A stretch of DNA of 64,000 nucleotides from Azonexus sp. (GTDB taxonomy: Bacteria; Pseudomonadota; Gammaproteobacteria; Burkholderiales; Rhodocyclaceae): positions 248,001 to 312,000 of the forward strand of contig JAGOBB010000001.1 in the NCBI GenBank assembly GCA_017983615.1, given 5' to 3'. Shown here in pieces: positions 36,509-49,833 of this stretch; position 1 is the first letter of the stretch, and each line of letters starts with the position of its first letter. A program made the translations under genes and the position numbers. Below the pieces are notes generated by a model. The model saw only the letters and a program-made list of their open reading frames with translations, searched no databases and was not told where the DNA came from.

Positions 36509-36979
36509 GTGAATATCAACGCTACACTGATTGGCCAGGCAATCTGGTTTGCCCTCTTCATCTGGATCACGATGAAGTACGTCTGGCCGCCGCTGCAAAA
36601 AGCAATGGCGGACCGTCAGGCACAGATCGCTGAAGGCCTGGCTGCGGCCGAACGTGGCAAGCACGAGCAAGAGCTCGCCGCCAAGCGTTCCGCCGATGCG
36701 CTTCGTGAAGCCAAGGAGAAATCCGCAGACTTCATCGCGCAAGCCGAAAAGCGTGCGCAGCAGATCGTCGAAGAAGCCAAGGGTACCGCCAAGATCGAAG
36801 CCGACAAGGTTGTCGCTGGCGCCAAAGCCGAAATCGAACAGGAAGTCGAACGTGCCAAGCAGCAACTGCGCGAGCGCGTTGCCGAACTGGCCGTTGCCGG
36901 CGCCGAAAAGATCCTGCGCAAGGAAATCAATGCGTCCGTGCATTCCGACATGCTGGCCGCTCTGAAACAGGACCTGTAA
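36509..36979 (+). CDS. atpF: ATP synthase F0 subunit b
   Basis: A 156-residue peripheral-stalk protein. One N-terminal membrane helix ([16 protein letters not shown]) is followed by a long charged coiled coil. The start is GTG at 36509 after AGGAGG. It links subunit a to F1. Confidence 0.96.
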   Translation: MNINATLIGQAIWFALFIWITMKYVWPPLQKAMADRQAQIAEGLAAAERGKHEQELAAKRSADALREAKEKSADFIAQAEKRAQQIVEEAKGTAKIEADKVVAGAKAEIEQEVERAKQQLRERVAELAVAGAEKILRKEINASVHSDMLAALKQDL

Positions 36980-36982
36980 GCA

Positions 36983-37519
36983 ATGGCTGAATCCGTCACT
37001 ATCGCCCGTCCTTACGCCGAAGCCCTGTTCCGCACGGCCAAGGAAAGCGGCAATCTGGCCAAGTGGTCCGAGCAGGTATGCCTGCTTGGACAGGTGGCTG
37101 CCAATCCCGATGTCGCTTCTGCCATCGGCGATCCCAACGTGGCAGCCCCGCAACTGGTCGACCTCTTCCGGTCTGCCTGTGGTACGGCGGTAGATGCGGA
37201 GCTGGCGAACTTCATCCAGCTGCTGTCCAACAATGACCGTCTGGGGCTGTTGCCGGAAATCGCCGGCTTGTACGAAAGCTACAAGCGCGCCGAAGAAGGC
37301 ACCAAGCAAGCCGAAATCGTTTCGGCTTTCCCGATCGATGACAATCAGGTGAAAGCCCTGGTCCCGCAACTCGAAGCCGTCTTCAAGACCAAGCTCGAGG
37401 CAGCAGTGTCGGTTGATCCGGCACTGATCGGCGGTATCAAGGTAATCGTTGGCGACCAGATGCTGGATGCTTCAGTCCGCGGCAAGCTCGACGCCATGGC
37501 TACGGCGCTGAACAACTAG
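36983..37519 (+). CDS. atpH: ATP synthase F1 subunit delta
   Basis: A 178-residue delta subunit with the N-terminal helical domain (TIARPYAEALFRTAKESG) and the C-terminal IGGIKVIVGDQMLDASVRGKL. It attaches the b stalk to the top of F1. It starts 3 bases after atpF. Confidence 0.96.
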   Translation: MAESVTIARPYAEALFRTAKESGNLAKWSEQVCLLGQVAANPDVASAIGDPNVAAPQLVDLFRSACGTAVDAELANFIQLLSNNDRLGLLPEIAGLYESYKRAEEGTKQAEIVSAFPIDDNQVKALVPQLEAVFKTKLEAAVSVDPALIGGIKVIVGDQMLDASVRGKLDAMATALNN

Positions 37520-37528
37520 GAGAATTTC

Positions 37529-39067
37529 ATGCAGTTGAATCCTTCCGAAATTTCTGAACTGATCAAGAGCAAGATCCAGAACCTGCAAGGCGCATCGGAA
37601 GTGCGCACGCAGGGCACGGTAGTTTCCGTTACTGACGGTATCTGTCGTGTGCACGGCCTGCAAGACGTCATGCAGGGCGAAATGCTGGAATTCCCCGGCA
37701 ACACCTTCGGCATGGCGCTCAACCTCGAGCGTGACTCCGTCGGCGCCGTGGTTCTTGGTGAATACGAACACATTTCCGAAGGCGACGTGGTCAAGACCAC
37801 CGGTCGCATTCTGGAAGTCCCCGTCGGCCCGGAACTGCTGGGTCGCGTGGTTAACTCCCTCGGTCAACCGATCGACGGCAAGGGCCCGATCAACGCCAAG
37901 CTGACCGACAAGATCGAAAAGGTCGCGCCGGGCGTTATTTGGCGTCAGTCCGTTTCCCAGCCGGTGCAGACCGGTCTGAAGTGTGTGGACTCCATGGTTC
38001 CTGTCGGTCGTGGCCAGCGCGAGCTGATCATTGGCGACCGCCAGACCGGCAAGACCGCCGTCGCAGTCGATGCGATCATCAACCAGAAGGGCAAGGGCCT
38101 GTTCTGCGTTTATGTCGCTATCGGCCAGAAGGCTTCCACCATTGCCAACGTCGTTCGCAAGCTCGAAGAGCATGGCGCGATGGAATACACCATCGTCGTC
38201 GCCGCTCCGGCTTCGGAATCCGCTGCGCTGCAGTACCTGGCTCCTTACGCCGGCTGCACGATGGGCGAATACTTCCGCGACACCGGTGAAGACGCCCTGA
38301 TCATTTATGACGACTTGACCAAACAAGCTTGGGGCTACCGTCAGGTTTCCCTGCTGCTGCGCCGTCCGCCGGGCCGTGAAGCCTATCCGGGCGACGTCTT
38401 CTATCTCCACTCCCGTCTGCTCGAACGCGCCGCTCGCGTTTCCGCCGCCTGGGTCGAGAAACTCAGCAACGGCGCCATCAAGGGCAAGACCGGTTCGCTG
38501 ACCGCTCTACCGGTTATCGAAACCCAAGCCGGTGACGTTTCCGCCTTCGTTCCGACCAACGTGATCTCCATCACCGACGGCCAGATCTTCCTGGAAACCG
38601 ACCTTTTCAACGCCGGCATCCGTCCTGCGATCAATGCCGGTATTTCCGTGTCCCGCGTCGGTGGCGCTGCCCAGACCAAGCTGATCAAGAAGCTCGGCGG
38701 CGGTGTCCGTCTGGCTCTGGCCCAGTACCGCGAACTCGCAGCGTTTGCCCAGTTTGCTTCAGACCTCGACGAAGCAACCCGCAAGCAGCTGGAGCGTGGT
38801 CGTCTGGTCACCGAGCTGATGAAGCAGCCGCAGTACTCGCCGATGAGCATTTCCGAAATGGCCGTCACGCTGTACGCAGCTGACAAGGGCTACTTCGACG
38901 ATGTCGAAGTCAAGCGTGCACTGGAATGCGAAAAGGCCATGATCGGTTACCTAAAGACCAACTGTGCCGACCTCATGAAGACCATGGAGTCGACCGCTGA
39001 TCTGAGCGCCGATTCCGAGAAGGCACTTGCTGCCGGCATCCAGGCTTTCAAGAGCAGCTGGGTCTGA
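37529..39067 (+). CDS. atpA: ATP synthase F1 subunit alpha
   Basis: A 512-residue nucleotide-binding subunit with P-loop [13 protein letters not shown], the arginine-finger region [11 protein letters not shown] and a standard N-terminal beta-barrel ([16 protein letters not shown]). It forms the hexamer with AtpD. AGGAG precedes the start. Confidence 0.98.
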   Translation: MQLNPSEISELIKSKIQNLQGASEVRTQGTVVSVTDGICRVHGLQDVMQGEMLEFPGNTFGMALNLERDSVGAVVLGEYEHISEGDVVKTTGRILEVPVGPELLGRVVNSLGQPIDGKGPINAKLTDKIEKVAPGVIWRQSVSQPVQTGLKCVDSMVPVGRGQRELIIGDRQTGKTAVAVDAIINQKGKGLFCVYVAIGQKASTIANVVRKLEEHGAMEYTIVVAAPASESAALQYLAPYAGCTMGEYFRDTGEDALIIYDDLTKQAWGYRQVSLLLRRPPGREAYPGDVFYLHSRLLERAARVSAAWVEKLSNGAIKGKTGSLTALPVIETQAGDVSAFVPTNVISITDGQIFLETDLFNAGIRPAINAGISVSRVGGAAQTKLIKKLGGGVRLALAQYRELAAFAQFASDLDEATRKQLERGRLVTELMKQPQYSPMSISEMAVTLYAADKGYFDDVEVKRALECEKAMIGYLKTNCADLMKTMESTADLSADSEKALAAGIQAFKSSWV

Positions 39068-39081
39068 TCTAGGAGAACGCC

Positions 39082-39942
39082 ATGCCTAGCGGCAAGGAAA
39101 TTCGCAACAAGATCAAGAGCGTCGAAAACACGCGCAAGATCACCAAGGCCATGGAAATGGTGGCCGCATCCAAAATGCGCAAGGCGCAGGACCGGATGCG
39201 GGCTGCCCGTCCCTATGGCGAGAAGATCCGGCGCGTTGCGGGCAACCTGGCTCATGCTCTGACCGAGTACCGTCACCCCTTCCTGGCAACCCGCGAACAG
39301 GCCTCGATTGGCCTGATTCTGGTGACCTCGGACAAGGGTCTTTGTGGTGGTCTGAACTCCAATCTTCTTCGCGTCGCCGTGACGAAGATGAAGGAGTTCG
39401 ACGCTCAGGGCAAAAAGCTCCAGGCAACCTGCATCGGCAACAAGGGCTTCGGTTTCATGCAGCGCACCGGCGCCAAGGTCGTCTCTCACGTGACCGGATT
39501 GGGCGACACGCCCCACCTGGAAAAGTTGATCGGCCCGGTCAAGGTTCAGCTTGACGCTTACATGAACGGCGAAATCGATGCGCTGTATATCGGCTACACC
39601 CGCTTCATCAACACGATGAAGCAGGAACCGGTCTTCGAGCAGTTGCTCCCTCTGTCCGGAGACACCATCGGGTCCGCCAAGACCAAGTGGGACTATGTCT
39701 ACGAGCCGGAAGCCAAGTCGGTCATCGACGATCTGCTGATCCGTTATGTCGAAGCATTGATTTATCAGGCCGTTGCCGAAAACATGGCCTCCGAGCAGTC
39801 CGCCCGGATGGTTGCCATGAAGTCGGCCTCGGACAACGCCAAGACCGTTATCGGCGACTTGAAGCTGGTTTACAACAAGGCCCGTCAGGCTGCGATTACC
39901 AAGGAACTTTCGGAAATCGTCAGCGGCGCCGCCGCGGTGTGA
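39082..39942 (+). CDS. atpG: ATP synthase F1 subunit gamma
   Basis: A 286-residue rotor subunit. The N-terminal helix ([20 protein letters not shown]) and C-terminal helix ([19 protein letters not shown]) form the central coiled-coil shaft. The ATG follows AGGAGAACGCC. Confidence 0.97.
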   Translation: MPSGKEIRNKIKSVENTRKITKAMEMVAASKMRKAQDRMRAARPYGEKIRRVAGNLAHALTEYRHPFLATREQASIGLILVTSDKGLCGGLNSNLLRVAVTKMKEFDAQGKKLQATCIGNKGFGFMQRTGAKVVSHVTGLGDTPHLEKLIGPVKVQLDAYMNGEIDALYIGYTRFINTMKQEPVFEQLLPLSGDTIGSAKTKWDYVYEPEAKSVIDDLLIRYVEALIYQAVAENMASEQSARMVAMKSASDNAKTVIGDLKLVYNKARQAAITKELSEIVSGAAAV

Positions 39943-39949
39943 CGCGTAG

Positions 39950-41377
<1,428 letters not shown>

Positions 41378-41401
41378 CGCGCCGTCCGCATAGGAGCTAG
41401 T

Positions 41402-41827
41402 ATGGCTATGACTGTTCATTGTGATGTCGTCAGTGCTGAAGAATCGATCTTCTCCGGCCTGGTGGAAATCGCAGTGTTTCCCGGCGAAGCCGGGGAACTC
41501 GGCATCCTGCCGCGTCACACGCCGCTGCTGACCCGTATCAAGCCGGGCACCATTCGTTTGAAGGTGCCCGACCAGAGCGAGTTCGAGCTGGTGTATGTGT
41601 CCGGTGGCATGCTGGAGGTTCAGCCCGACATGATTACCGTGTTGGCTGACACCGCGATCCGCGCCCACGATCTGGACGAAGCCAAGGCACTGGAAGCCAA
41701 GAAGCGCGCCGAGGAAGCCCTGGCCAATCGGAATGCCGAAATGGATTACGCTGCTGCCGAGGCCGAACTGGCCCAAGCTGTTGCCCAGTTGCAAGCAATC
41801 CAGCGTTTGCGCAAACATACGCACTAA
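41402..41827 (+). CDS. atpC: ATP synthase F1 subunit epsilon
   Basis: A 141-residue subunit with the N-terminal beta-sandwich ([24 protein letters not shown]) and a C-terminal helical hairpin that can inhibit ATP hydrolysis. It ends the operon, followed by a strong terminator. The second ATG two codons later is an alternative start. Confidence 0.96.
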   Translation: MAMTVHCDVVSAEESIFSGLVEIAVFPGEAGELGILPRHTPLLTRIKPGTIRLKVPDQSEFELVYVSGGMLEVQPDMITVLADTAIRAHDLDEAKALEAKKRAEEALANRNAEMDYAAAEAELAQAVAQLQAIQRLRKHTH

Positions 41828-41844
41828 TCCGGTAACAACGGACA

Positions 41845-41873
41845 AAAAAGGCAGCCTAGGCTGCCTTTTTTAT
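41845..41873 (+). terminator. Terminator of the ATP synthase operon
   Basis: Perfect palindrome AAGGCAGCC-TAGG... with GGCTGCCTT, preceded by A run and followed by TTTTTTA. It can act in both directions and also serves the convergent ubiJ gene. Confidence 0.93.
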
Positions 41874-41893
41874 TTCGTAGACGAAACAGATGA

Positions 41894-42454
41894 CTAAAGA
41901 CGAGAAATCCGCATTTCAAGACGCATCAGATCATCCATCAAGCCATTGACGCCTTCCCCAAAGGCGACGAGTTCAGCCTCCGTTACCAACAGCCCGGAAT
42001 CCTGAACCGCATACTCGCCGAGGTTCTCGGTAATCCTCAGCATGCCGTTTTGCAAGCTAGCAAACGCCGTGTTGCCAATCATTGATAAACGTCGGGCCGG
42101 GATATCGCCGACAATCGCTGCCAGATCCGCCTCAACATCCCATTTCAGGTTGCGGAACACAAAGGCAAGACACTCGGCAACTTCGGCCGATCCAGCAAGC
42201 TTAACTGCGGCGAATGCATTCCCACGGTCCAACAGCGCACCAACAACCGAATCGGCGGGCAAGCTCACAGTAACATCGGCTGGGCTTGAGGCGTCACCGG
42301 CCTGGAAAAGCCCGCGGTCATCGATGGTCAACCGAACGTTCAACCCGCCAGCCTCAACAAGTAGCTTTGCACCGGCATGCTGACGCAGTCGTTCCTGCGC
42401 CCAGGATTCGCACTGAATCAGGTGATTCAGCCCACGGATTGCCACCTGCTGCAT
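41894..42454 (-). CDS. ubiJ: Ubiquinone biosynthesis accessory factor UbiJ (SCP2 domain)
   Basis: A 186-residue protein with an SCP2-like lipid-binding domain (LLVEAGGLNVRLTIDDRGLF, VSLPADSVVGALLD) and a C-terminal helix. It helps assemble the soluble ubiquinone-synthesis complex. The ATG at 42454 lies 21 bases after ubiE; a TTG four codons upstream is possible. The order ubiE-ubiJ is conserved in proteobacteria. Confidence 0.88.
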   Translation of the reverse strand: MQQVAIRGLNHLIQCESWAQERLRQHAGAKLLVEAGGLNVRLTIDDRGLFQAGDASSPADVTVSLPADSVVGALLDRGNAFAAVKLAGSAEVAECLAFVFRNLKWDVEADLAAIVGDIPARRLSMIGNTAFASLQNGMLRITENLGEYAVQDSGLLVTEAELVAFGEGVNGLMDDLMRLEMRISRL

Positions 42455-42475
42455 TGCGCCGAACAATGGACTAGC

Positions 42476-43213
42476 CTAGAACTTGAAACCGCGATGCAAG
42501 GCAACGACCCCCAGCGCGAGGTTGAAATACTCAACCTGCTCCAGTCCAGCCTGCTCCATCATCGTCTTCAATTCTTCCTGGCCGGGATGCACCCGGATCG
42601 ACTCGGAAAGGTAGCGATAGCTATCCGAGTCGTTGGTCACCATCTTGCCGACGCGAGGAATGACCTGGAAGGAATAAAAGTCGTAGATCGGCGCCAGCGG
42701 CTTCCATATTTGCGAAAATTCAAGAACCAGCAGGCGTCCGCCCGGGCGCAACACACGCCGCATTTCGGCCAAGGCGACGTCCTTGTGGGTCATGTTGCGC
42801 AAGCCAAAGGCGACGGTGACACAATCGAACCAATCGTCCGGGAAGGGGAGTTTCTCTGCATCGCATTGCGCGACCGGCAGCATGAATCCCTTATCGAGCA
42901 GACGATCACGCCCATGGGCCAACATCGCGTTGTTGATGTCGGTCAGCCATACCTCGCCGCTCTTGCCCACTTTCTTGGCAAAGGCCAAGGAGAGGTCGCC
43001 CGTACCCCCGGCCACATCAAGCACTCGTGAACCTTCGCGCACACCGCTGCGCTGGATGGTGAAAGCCTTCCACAGGCGATGCATGCCACCTGACATCAGG
43101 TCGTTCATCAGGTCGTATCGGCTGGCTACCGAATCGAAGACATCGGCGACCCGACGGGCCTTTTCCTGCTCGGCTACGGTTTCATAGCCAAAATGTGTCT
43201 TGTCGTTGTTCAT
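42476..43213 (-). CDS. ubiE: Ubiquinone/menaquinone C-methyltransferase UbiE
   Basis: A 245-residue SAM methyltransferase. The N-terminal [20 protein letters not shown], motif [16 protein letters not shown] and the post-motif VAFGLRNM are diagnostic. It methylates the quinone ring in ubiquinone (and menaquinone if present) synthesis. It starts 4 bases after the DUF971 gene stop and precedes ubiJ. Confidence 0.97.
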   Translation of the reverse strand: MNNDKTHFGYETVAEQEKARRVADVFDSVASRYDLMNDLMSGGMHRLWKAFTIQRSGVREGSRVLDVAGGTGDLSLAFAKKVGKSGEVWLTDINNAMLAHGRDRLLDKGFMLPVAQCDAEKLPFPDDWFDCVTVAFGLRNMTHKDVALAEMRRVLRPGGRLLVLEFSQIWKPLAPIYDFYSFQVIPRVGKMVTNDSDSYRYLSESIRVHPGQEELKTMMEQAGLEQVEYFNLALGVVALHRGFKF

Positions 43214-43217
43214 GACT

Positions 43218-43640
43218 TTAGTGGTGATGACCGCAGCCGCCTCCGGCTGCCGGACGTGAGGTGGAATCGACATCACGGGAGAGGCCCTGCGCCTCAAGTT
43301 GCGCCAGATAGTTCTGCCACAGCTCATCATGGTGCTTACCCAGGTTGTAAAGTAGATCCCATGAATACAGGCCGCTATCGTGACCATCGGAAAACACAAG
43401 GCGTACCGCATAAGTACCGACCGGCTCGATACGCTCGATGTCGACATTTCGCTTGCCGGTTTGCAGCGTTTCCTGGCCCGGGCCATGACCTCTGGCCTCC
43501 GCCGAGGGCGTATAGACGCGCAAGTATTCGAAATCAAGCGAAAACGTTTCGCCGCCTTCGTAGGCCAATTCGAGACGGCGGGATTTCTGATGAAGCTTGA
43601 TCTCGCTCGGTATCGGTGTATCGCGGTCAATGCCTGCCAT
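43218..43640 (-). CDS. DUF971 (GBBH-like N-terminal domain) protein
   Basis: A 140-residue protein with the DUF971 pattern ([40 protein letters not shown]) and a Gly-Cys-His-rich tail (GGGCGHHH). It resembles the N-terminal metal-binding domain of gamma-butyrobetaine hydroxylases but stands alone. Proteins of this kind are linked with Fe-S handling. It is the first gene of an operon with ubiE and ubiJ. Confidence 0.88.
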   Translation of the reverse strand: MAGIDRDTPIPSEIKLHQKSRRLELAYEGGETFSLDFEYLRVYTPSAEARGHGPGQETLQTGKRNVDIERIEPVGTYAVRLVFSDGHDSGLYSWDLLYNLGKHHDELWQNYLAQLEAQGLSRDVDSTSRPAAGGGCGHHH

Positions 43641-43703
43641 GGTTTGCTCCGGAGATAAGTCCGCTAGTTTAGCTCACTCACCACCGCGGGAGACCAACAC
43701 GGG

Positions 43704-45311
43704 TCAAAGTACGTAAAAACTGATTCGATCGAAATCGGTGCCGCGCTGGAGAACATGGTTCATACGAAGTTGCCACGGCGTTGCATCGCCGGAAAAAGCA
43801 TCAAGCACTCGACTGGCTTGATACATCCCCGGCGGCAGCACGATCGAAGCCTCTTCCCCGATCGCCGGAACGGCCGGCAGCAGGAAGGCTCTGACAAATC
43901 GTTCGTTGTTTCCACTGCCCTGTGCCGCAACCCGTACGCCAAGTCCGCTCGGCATGCCGGGCAAGGTCGCCACGCCGACAATAATGCCGCCTGCCTCTTC
44001 CTGCATCAGCCAGGTCGCCTGGGCAAGTAGAAATTGGTCGCCATCATGAGGGCAGACCACCATCAGTTGGCCATGGGAAATCTTCTGCCCCGCACAGCTT
44101 CTTCCCAAGCGGAAACCGTTCGCCGAGTGGTTGATCACGGCCCATTCATCGACCGGAAAGCTGATTTGCGGCTTAATGGCCAGCTTTTGTCCAGGCTCGG
44201 CACGTTCGCCGAAGGTAAATATCTGGTCGAACTCACCGCGTGAATAGGCTGCGGCCGAATCAGGCTGTTCAAACTCCTGACTCGTCACGCAAAAATGCAT
44301 GGCCTCGAATCCAACGGCAACCCTGGCCACGCCTTCCGTGGCAAAACGCCGGAATCGGCGCGGTGAAGCCAACTGCGACCAAGGCCGCGACAGATGTTCG
44401 AGCAACGCAATCACGTGGCCGGAAGTCTCTTCGCCAAGCCCGAGTTGGGAAGGCCCGATGCGCTGACGCAACTGGCTGAGCATGTGACTGATCTGCAGCC
44501 CAAGCCGCGTCGTGTCGAGGCGTCGTGCATCCGGTCCTGCGTCTTCAGTGACGGCAGTCGGGTGGAGCGGCGCATCATTCATCAATTCGATGACGTAGGC
44601 CGGAACCTCCAGATCATCGCTCAGCTTGTGTATCGACACCAAAGGTGCCCACATGCCGGCCCAGCGCCGGATCAAGTTCAGGTTGCGGACGCTGTTGCTG
44701 TATGGGCTGGCAATGTCGATCAGCAGCAGAGTGGCATAGGCAGCGGCGCAGTGCGTTGCCTGCAGGCTGCTTTCCAAGGCATCCTCGACCGGCGTGTAGG
44801 CCACGCCCCATTCTTCTGCACTTTCGTAGAAGCCGTGCAGATCGAGCCAGATCCCCGGCGGCAACTCGCGACGAGCGCGGTAGTGCTCGAGGATAACCAT
44901 CCCCGTGTAGTACAGGCAACGATGCAGGATGGTGGCAACCAATGCGACATACTGGGCATTTTCGGCATCCGGTTCTTCCAGACGGGCGCAGAGCGCGTAA
45001 GCCTTGCCCATCTTTCGCCAGGCGAGCACAACTTGCTGGAAATAGGATTCCTCCTCGTCGGCCAACGGCAGGGACTTGTTGTGATAGCGCCTGGCCATTT
45101 CTTCTTCGACGAAGCACAGCGGGGCGCGAGCCTGCTCAAGCAGGGCCAGCAGCACACCCGGATCGGGCGGCGCCATCAGCAAACCATCGAGAAAGCGCAT
45201 GAGTTGGCGTTCGGCCACGACCGGATTGGCCAAGGGCAATTGCGAAAGAAAGTCCATGCCTGTCCCCAGATCGGGAATATCCAGCGGAAGTTCTCTGGCA
45301 CTCGTATTCAT
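43704..45311 (-). CDS. Conserved protein of unknown function (535 aa), possible PilZ-like C-terminus
   Basis: A soluble 535-residue protein. The N-terminal two thirds is helical (LLALLEQARAPLCFVEEEMA, AYATLLLIDIASPYSNSVRN). The last third is beta-rich with a PilZ-like pattern (WAVINHSANGFRLGRS), but the RxxxR motif is not clear. The ATG at 45311 follows AGGATTG. The HIT gene lies upstream on the same strand, 13 bases away. A link to cyclic-di-GMP is only a guess. Confidence 0.75.
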   Translation of the reverse strand: MNTSARELPLDIPDLGTGMDFLSQLPLANPVVAERQLMRFLDGLLMAPPDPGVLLALLEQARAPLCFVEEEMARRYHNKSLPLADEEESYFQQVVLAWRKMGKAYALCARLEEPDAENAQYVALVATILHRCLYYTGMVILEHYRARRELPPGIWLDLHGFYESAEEWGVAYTPVEDALESSLQATHCAAAYATLLLIDIASPYSNSVRNLNLIRRWAGMWAPLVSIHKLSDDLEVPAYVIELMNDAPLHPTAVTEDAGPDARRLDTTRLGLQISHMLSQLRQRIGPSQLGLGEETSGHVIALLEHLSRPWSQLASPRRFRRFATEGVARVAVGFEAMHFCVTSQEFEQPDSAAAYSRGEFDQIFTFGERAEPGQKLAIKPQISFPVDEWAVINHSANGFRLGRSCAGQKISHGQLMVVCPHDGDQFLLAQATWLMQEEAGGIIVGVATLPGMPSGLGVRVAAQGSGNNERFVRAFLLPAVPAIGEEASIVLPPGMYQASRVLDAFSGDATPWQLRMNHVLQRGTDFDRISFYVL

Positions 45312-45324
45312 GGTCAATCCAATC

Positions 45325-45756
45325 CTATTCGATCGTTCCCAGCGCCCGGGACAGCGCCTGCGCCAATTCGTCGTTGCTCACCTGCGGGCGACTCACAACA
45401 CCTTCCCGACGGACGGTGCCCCACACAGGCTCTGGGAAATGCCGGTCGTCGCCCCAACGAGGAATGATATGCCAATGGACGTGCGGCACCATATTGCCAA
45501 AACTGGCAAGGTTGATTTTCTGTGGTGAGAATAGTGTTCTGAGCACGGATTCGACCCCAAAAACTACGCGCATCAGATAGTCCCGTGCTTCAGGCGAGAG
45601 ATCGGTCATCTCCTGAACATGCTCGTTCCAGACGACGCGGCAGAAGCCGGGATAAAAGGGATCGTCGACCCGGATTACCCGGCAAGAGGACGACTGCCAA
45701 AGGACAGCGCCACCGGGCAGGGTACAAAGTTCGCAGGTTGGGCTGCCGGTTTCCAC
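45325..45756 (-). CDS. HIT-family hydrolase
   Basis: A 143-residue histidine-triad protein with HVHWHIIPRW as the catalytic triad and an N-terminal CELC pair that may bind zinc. HIT enzymes hydrolyse nucleotide phosphoramidates or dinucleoside polyphosphates. The start is GTG at 45756 preceded by GGAG. It is upstream of and close to the 535-residue protein gene. Confidence 0.92.
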   Translation of the reverse strand: METGSPTCELCTLPGGAVLWQSSSCRVIRVDDPFYPGFCRVVWNEHVQEMTDLSPEARDYLMRVVFGVESVLRTLFSPQKINLASFGNMVPHVHWHIIPRWGDDRHFPEPVWGTVRREGVVSRPQVSNDELAQALSRALGTIE

Positions 45757-45865
45757 GCTATCTCACTCCGGAAAAAATTTCGATTTCTCTCCGGAAGATA
45801 AATACCACGAGCCACCGCCGAGAGAATGGAAGAATCTCACGGACGGTGGCAAAAAATGGCAAAAA

Positions 45866-48800
45866 TCAGAGCAAGACGCGTTCGATCCCGCCGGTGTTGG
45901 CCTTGCCAACGTAATCGGCCATCCAGTTGTCGCCGAGCAGGTGCTTGGCCAGTTCGACGACGATGTAGTCCGCCTTGGTATCGGCATCGTCATCGTAACG
46001 GGACAGCCCCTGCAGACAGGCCGGGCAGGAGGTCAGAATCTTGACGTCGCCGGTGAAGCCATCGGCGCGCAGTTTCTCGGCGCCTTTCTCGATCTCCTGC
46101 TGCTTGCGGAATTTCACCTGGGTGGCGATGTCCGGGCGCGAATAGGCGAAGGAACCGGCGTCGCCGCAACAGCGGTCGGTCAGCGGTACTTCCTGGCCCA
46201 TCAGCGTCTTGGTCACCGCCAACGGGGCATAGGCCTTCATCGGCGAATGGCAGGGGTCGTGGTACATGTAACGTGTGCCGCTGACACCTTCCAGCTTGAC
46301 GCCCTTTTCCATCAGGTACTCGTGAATGTCGAGCAGGCGGCAGCCGGGGAAGATCTTCTCGAACTGGTATTTCTGCAACTGATCCATGCAGGTACCGCAG
46401 GAGACGATCACCGTCTTGATGTCGAGATAGTTCAGCGTGTTGGCAACTCGGTGGAAGAGCACGCGATTGTCGGTGGTGATCTTCTGGCCCTTGTCGTCGT
46501 CGCCGGACGCGTTCTGCGGATAGCCGCAGCACAGGTAGCCCGGCGGTAGCACGGTGGTGGCGCCGACCTGATAGAGCATCGCCTGCGTGGCCAGGCCGAC
46601 CTGCGAGAACAGGCGCTCGGAGCCGCAGCCCGGGAAGTAGAAAACTGCTTCCGAATCCTCGCTCGCCACCTTCGGATTGCGGATGACCGGAATGACCTTG
46701 TCGTCCTCGATGTCGAGCAGCGCCCGCGAGGTCCGCTTGGGCAGGTTGCCTGGCATCGGCCGGTTGAGGAAGTGGATGACCTGGGTCTTGACGCTCGGAG
46801 CGCCGAGCGTTGCCGGCGGGTGGGCGCGGCTGTCCTGGATCAGGCCGATCGCCTTGGCCGCCTTGTGGGCGAGGCGCTGGGCCTTGAAGCCGAAGTCCAT
46901 CATGACGCCGCGCATCAGCTTGATCGTCGCCGGGTCCTTCAGGTTCAGATAGGTCATCGCCGCCAGCGTGCCGGGGCTGGTGCGCTTCTTGTCCTGCTTG
47001 CGCAGGAAATTGCGCATCGCCACCGAAACGTCGCCAAAGTCGATATCGACCGGGCAGGGCTTCAGGCAGCGGTGGCAGACCGTGCAATGGTCGGCGACGT
47101 CGTTGAATTCGTCGAAATGCTTGAGCGAAATGCCGCGCCGGGTCTGTTCCTCGTACAAAAAGGCTTCGACCAGCAGCGAAGTCGCCAATATTTTGTTGCG
47201 CGGCGAGTAGAGCAGGTTGGCGCGCGGCACGTGGGTCGAACACACCGGCTTGCACTTGCCGCAGCGCAGGCAGTCCTTGACCATGTCGGAAATCTTGCCG
47301 ATCTCGGACTGCTCCATGATCAGCGATTCGGTGCCAAGCAGGCTGAACGACGGCGTGTAGGCATTGCCCATGTCGCCGCCGGGCATCAGCTTGCCCTTGT
47401 TGAAGCGGCCTTCCGGGTCGACCTTCTGCTTGTAGGCGCGGAAGGGGCCGATTTCCTCGTCAGTCAGGAATTCCAGCTTGGTGATGCCGATCCCGTGCTC
47501 GCCGGAAATCACGCCGTCCAGGCTGCGCGCCAGGTGCATGATGCGTTCGACGGCGCGGTTGGCCGTTTGCAGCATGTCGTAGTTGTCGGAGTTGACCGGG
47601 ATATTGGTGTGCACGTTGCCATCGCCGGCGTGCATGTGCAGGGCGACGAAGACGCGGCCACGCAGCACTTCCTTGTGGATGGCCTCCACCCGGTCAATGA
47701 TCGGGCGATACATCGCGCCGTCGAAAATCTTGCTCAGGCGGGCCTTCAGCTCCAGCTTCCACGACGTGCGCACCGAGTAATCCTGCAGACGGTGGAACAG
47801 TGTCGGGTTGGCAGCCTTGTTGGTCAGCTCGCCGGCTACCACGCCGTACGAGGCGAAGCGCGATTCGGCTTCGGCCAGCGGCAGGTCGAGGTTTTCCAGC
47901 AGCCATTCCCAGCGCAGGCGCACAGCCTCGACGTAATCCAGCGCGGCCTGGCGGCGGTCGCCGATCAGCACTTCCTTGTCGAGGTTGGCGTCGCCGGCAT
48001 GCAACGGCAGCTCGCCCTTGAGGAATTCGGCGAGCGCATCGCACAGGGCCAGCTTGTTCTGCGTCGACAGCTCGATGTTGATGCGTTCGATGCCGTCGCA
48101 GTAGTCACCCATGCGCGGCAGCGGAATAACGACGTCCTCATTGACCTTGAAGGCGTTGGTATGGCGCGAAATGGCGGCGGTACGCGAACGGTCGAGCCAG
48201 AATTTCTTGCGCGTCTCGGCGTCGACGGCGATGAAACCTTCGGCGGCGCGCAGGTTGCACATGCGGACGACGTCCGAGGCAGCGGCCATCACGGCCCTTT
48301 CGTCGTGACCGACGAGGTCGCCGATCAGTACCATCTTCGGCCGCCCATGGCGCTTGGCCTTGGTCGCGTAGCCGACGGCCTTGACGTAGCGCTCGTCGAG
48401 GTGCTCGAGGCCGGCGAGCTGAACGCCCGCCGCGTGGCCGGCACCGCCCGGCTTGAAATAGTCGGTGATCTCAACAATGGCCGGCACCGCTTCGCGCACC
48501 TGGCCGAAAAATTCCAGACAGACGGTGCGCGCCACCGGCGGCATCTTGTGCAGCACCCAGCGGGCGGCGACGATGATGCCATCGGTGCCTTCCTTCTGGA
48601 CGCCGGGAATGCCGCCGAGAAATTTGTCGGTGACGTCCTTGCCCAGCCCGACCTTGCGGCAGGCAGCGCCCGGCAGGGTCAGTATTTCTTCGCCGAGCAG
48701 CTTCTTGCCGCTCGGGTCGAAGCGCTTGAGGCGGAATTCGACGTTTTCCTGCTCGTGGATCTTGCCGAAGTTGTGATTGACGCGTTCGACTTCCAGCCAG

Positions 48801-49741
48801 TTGCCGTCCGGATCGACCATCTTCCACCAGGCCAGGTTGTCGAGCGCGGTGCCCCACAGCACGGCCTTCTTGCCACCGGCGTTCATGGCGATGTTGCCGC
48901 CGATGCAGGAGGCGGAAGCCGAGGTTGGGTCGACCGCGAAAACGCGGCCAGCCAGCGAGGCAGCTTCCGAAACGCGGTCGGTGACCACACCGGCGCCGGT
49001 ACGGATGGTCGCGTAGGGCGTTTCATGGCCGGCCAGGACCAGTTCTTCGACCGGCCCGATGTCAATCAGCTTTTCGGTGTTGATCACCGCTGCGTAAGGC
49101 GTCAGTGGCACGGCGCCACCCGTGTAGCCGGTGCCACCGCCACGGGCGATGATGGTCAGCCCGGCTTCGATACAGCCACGCACCAGATGACCGATTTCCT
49201 CTTCGGTGTCCGGATAGAGGACGACAAAGGGATATTCGACGCGCCAGTCGGTGGCGTCAGTGACGTGCGAAACACGGGCCAGCCCGTCGAAGGCGATGTT
49301 GTCCTTGCGCGTGTGCTTGCCGAGATATTTCAGCACCTTGCGGCGCAGGTCGATGGTTTCGCCGAAGCGGGTTTCGAAGCGATTAACTGCCTGCTGGGCC
49401 GCCTCGACCAGACGCTTGACCTTGGCCGAACGCTCCGGGTCATCCGATTCGCTCTCGGCACGGCGCTTCTCGACTTCGGTCAGGCGATGGCGCAGGGCGT
49501 TGACCAGTGCGTCGCGGCGTTCGCGATTGTCGAGCAGGTCGTCTTCCAGGTACGGGTTGCGCTGGACAACCCAGATGTCGCCGAGCACCTCGTAGAGCAT
49601 GCGGGCCGAGCGGCCGGTGACGCGTTCGGCGCGGAGTTCGTCGAGTACGGCCCAGTTATCGGCGCCGAGCAGGCGAATGACGATCTCGCGATCGGAAAAC
49701 GAGGTGTAGTTGTAGGGGATTTCGCGCAGGCGGGCGGTCAT
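45866..49741 (-). CDS. Large FAD-linked oxidase / Fe-S oxidoreductase (DUF3683)
   Basis: A 1291-residue fused enzyme. Order: an N-terminal DUF3683 region ([21 protein letters not shown]), an FAD-binding type 4 (GlcD-like) domain with [15 protein letters not shown] and [14 protein letters not shown], and a FAD-oxidase C-terminal domain. Two 4Fe-4S clusters follow ([11 protein letters not shown] and [11 protein letters not shown]), then two CCG-type domains ([38 protein letters not shown]). It likely oxidises a 2-hydroxyacid and passes electrons to the quinone pool; the substrate is not determined. The ATG at 49741 matches the conserved N-terminus. Confidence 0.92.
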   Translation of the reverse strand: MTARLREIPYNYTSFSDREIVIRLLGADNWAVLDELRAERVTGRSARMLYEVLGDIWVVQRNPYLEDDLLDNRERRDALVNALRHRLTEVEKRRAESESDDPERSAKVKRLVEAAQQAVNRFETRFGETIDLRRKVLKYLGKHTRKDNIAFDGLARVSHVTDATDWRVEYPFVVLYPDTEEEIGHLVRGCIEAGLTIIARGGGTGYTGGAVPLTPYAAVINTEKLIDIGPVEELVLAGHETPYATIRTGAGVVTDRVSEAASLAGRVFAVDPTSASASCIGGNIAMNAGGKKAVLWGTALDNLAWWKMVDPDGNWLEVERVNHNFGKIHEQENVEFRLKRFDPSGKKLLGEEILTLPGAACRKVGLGKDVTDKFLGGIPGVQKEGTDGIIVAARWVLHKMPPVARTVCLEFFGQVREAVPAIVEITDYFKPGGAGHAAGVQLAGLEHLDERYVKAVGYATKAKRHGRPKMVLIGDLVGHDERAVMAAASDVVRMCNLRAAEGFIAVDAETRKKFWLDRSRTAAISRHTNAFKVNEDVVIPLPRMGDYCDGIERINIELSTQNKLALCDALAEFLKGELPLHAGDANLDKEVLIGDRRQAALDYVEAVRLRWEWLLENLDLPLAEAESRFASYGVVAGELTNKAANPTLFHRLQDYSVRTSWKLELKARLSKIFDGAMYRPIIDRVEAIHKEVLRGRVFVALHMHAGDGNVHTNIPVNSDNYDMLQTANRAVERIMHLARSLDGVISGEHGIGITKLEFLTDEEIGPFRAYKQKVDPEGRFNKGKLMPGGDMGNAYTPSFSLLGTESLIMEQSEIGKISDMVKDCLRCGKCKPVCSTHVPRANLLYSPRNKILATSLLVEAFLYEEQTRRGISLKHFDEFNDVADHCTVCHRCLKPCPVDIDFGDVSVAMRNFLRKQDKKRTSPGTLAAMTYLNLKDPATIKLMRGVMMDFGFKAQRLAHKAAKAIGLIQDSRAHPPATLGAPSVKTQVIHFLNRPMPGNLPKRTSRALLDIEDDKVIPVIRNPKVASEDSEAVFYFPGCGSERLFSQVGLATQAMLYQVGATTVLPPGYLCCGYPQNASGDDDKGQKITTDNRVLFHRVANTLNYLDIKTVIVSCGTCMDQLQKYQFEKIFPGCRLLDIHEYLMEKGVKLEGVSGTRYMYHDPCHSPMKAYAPLAVTKTLMGQEVPLTDRCCGDAGSFAYSRPDIATQVKFRKQQEIEKGAEKLRADGFTGDVKILTSCPACLQGLSRYDDDADTKADYIVVELAKHLLGDNWMADYVGKANTGGIERVLL

Positions 49742-49833
49742 GAATGCAGCCGGGGGGTCTGTCAAAAGGTGGATTTTACCGTATTGCAGCGCAACACGAG
49801 GGCACAGGTAGACGCAGTCCGGCAGTCAAAGGT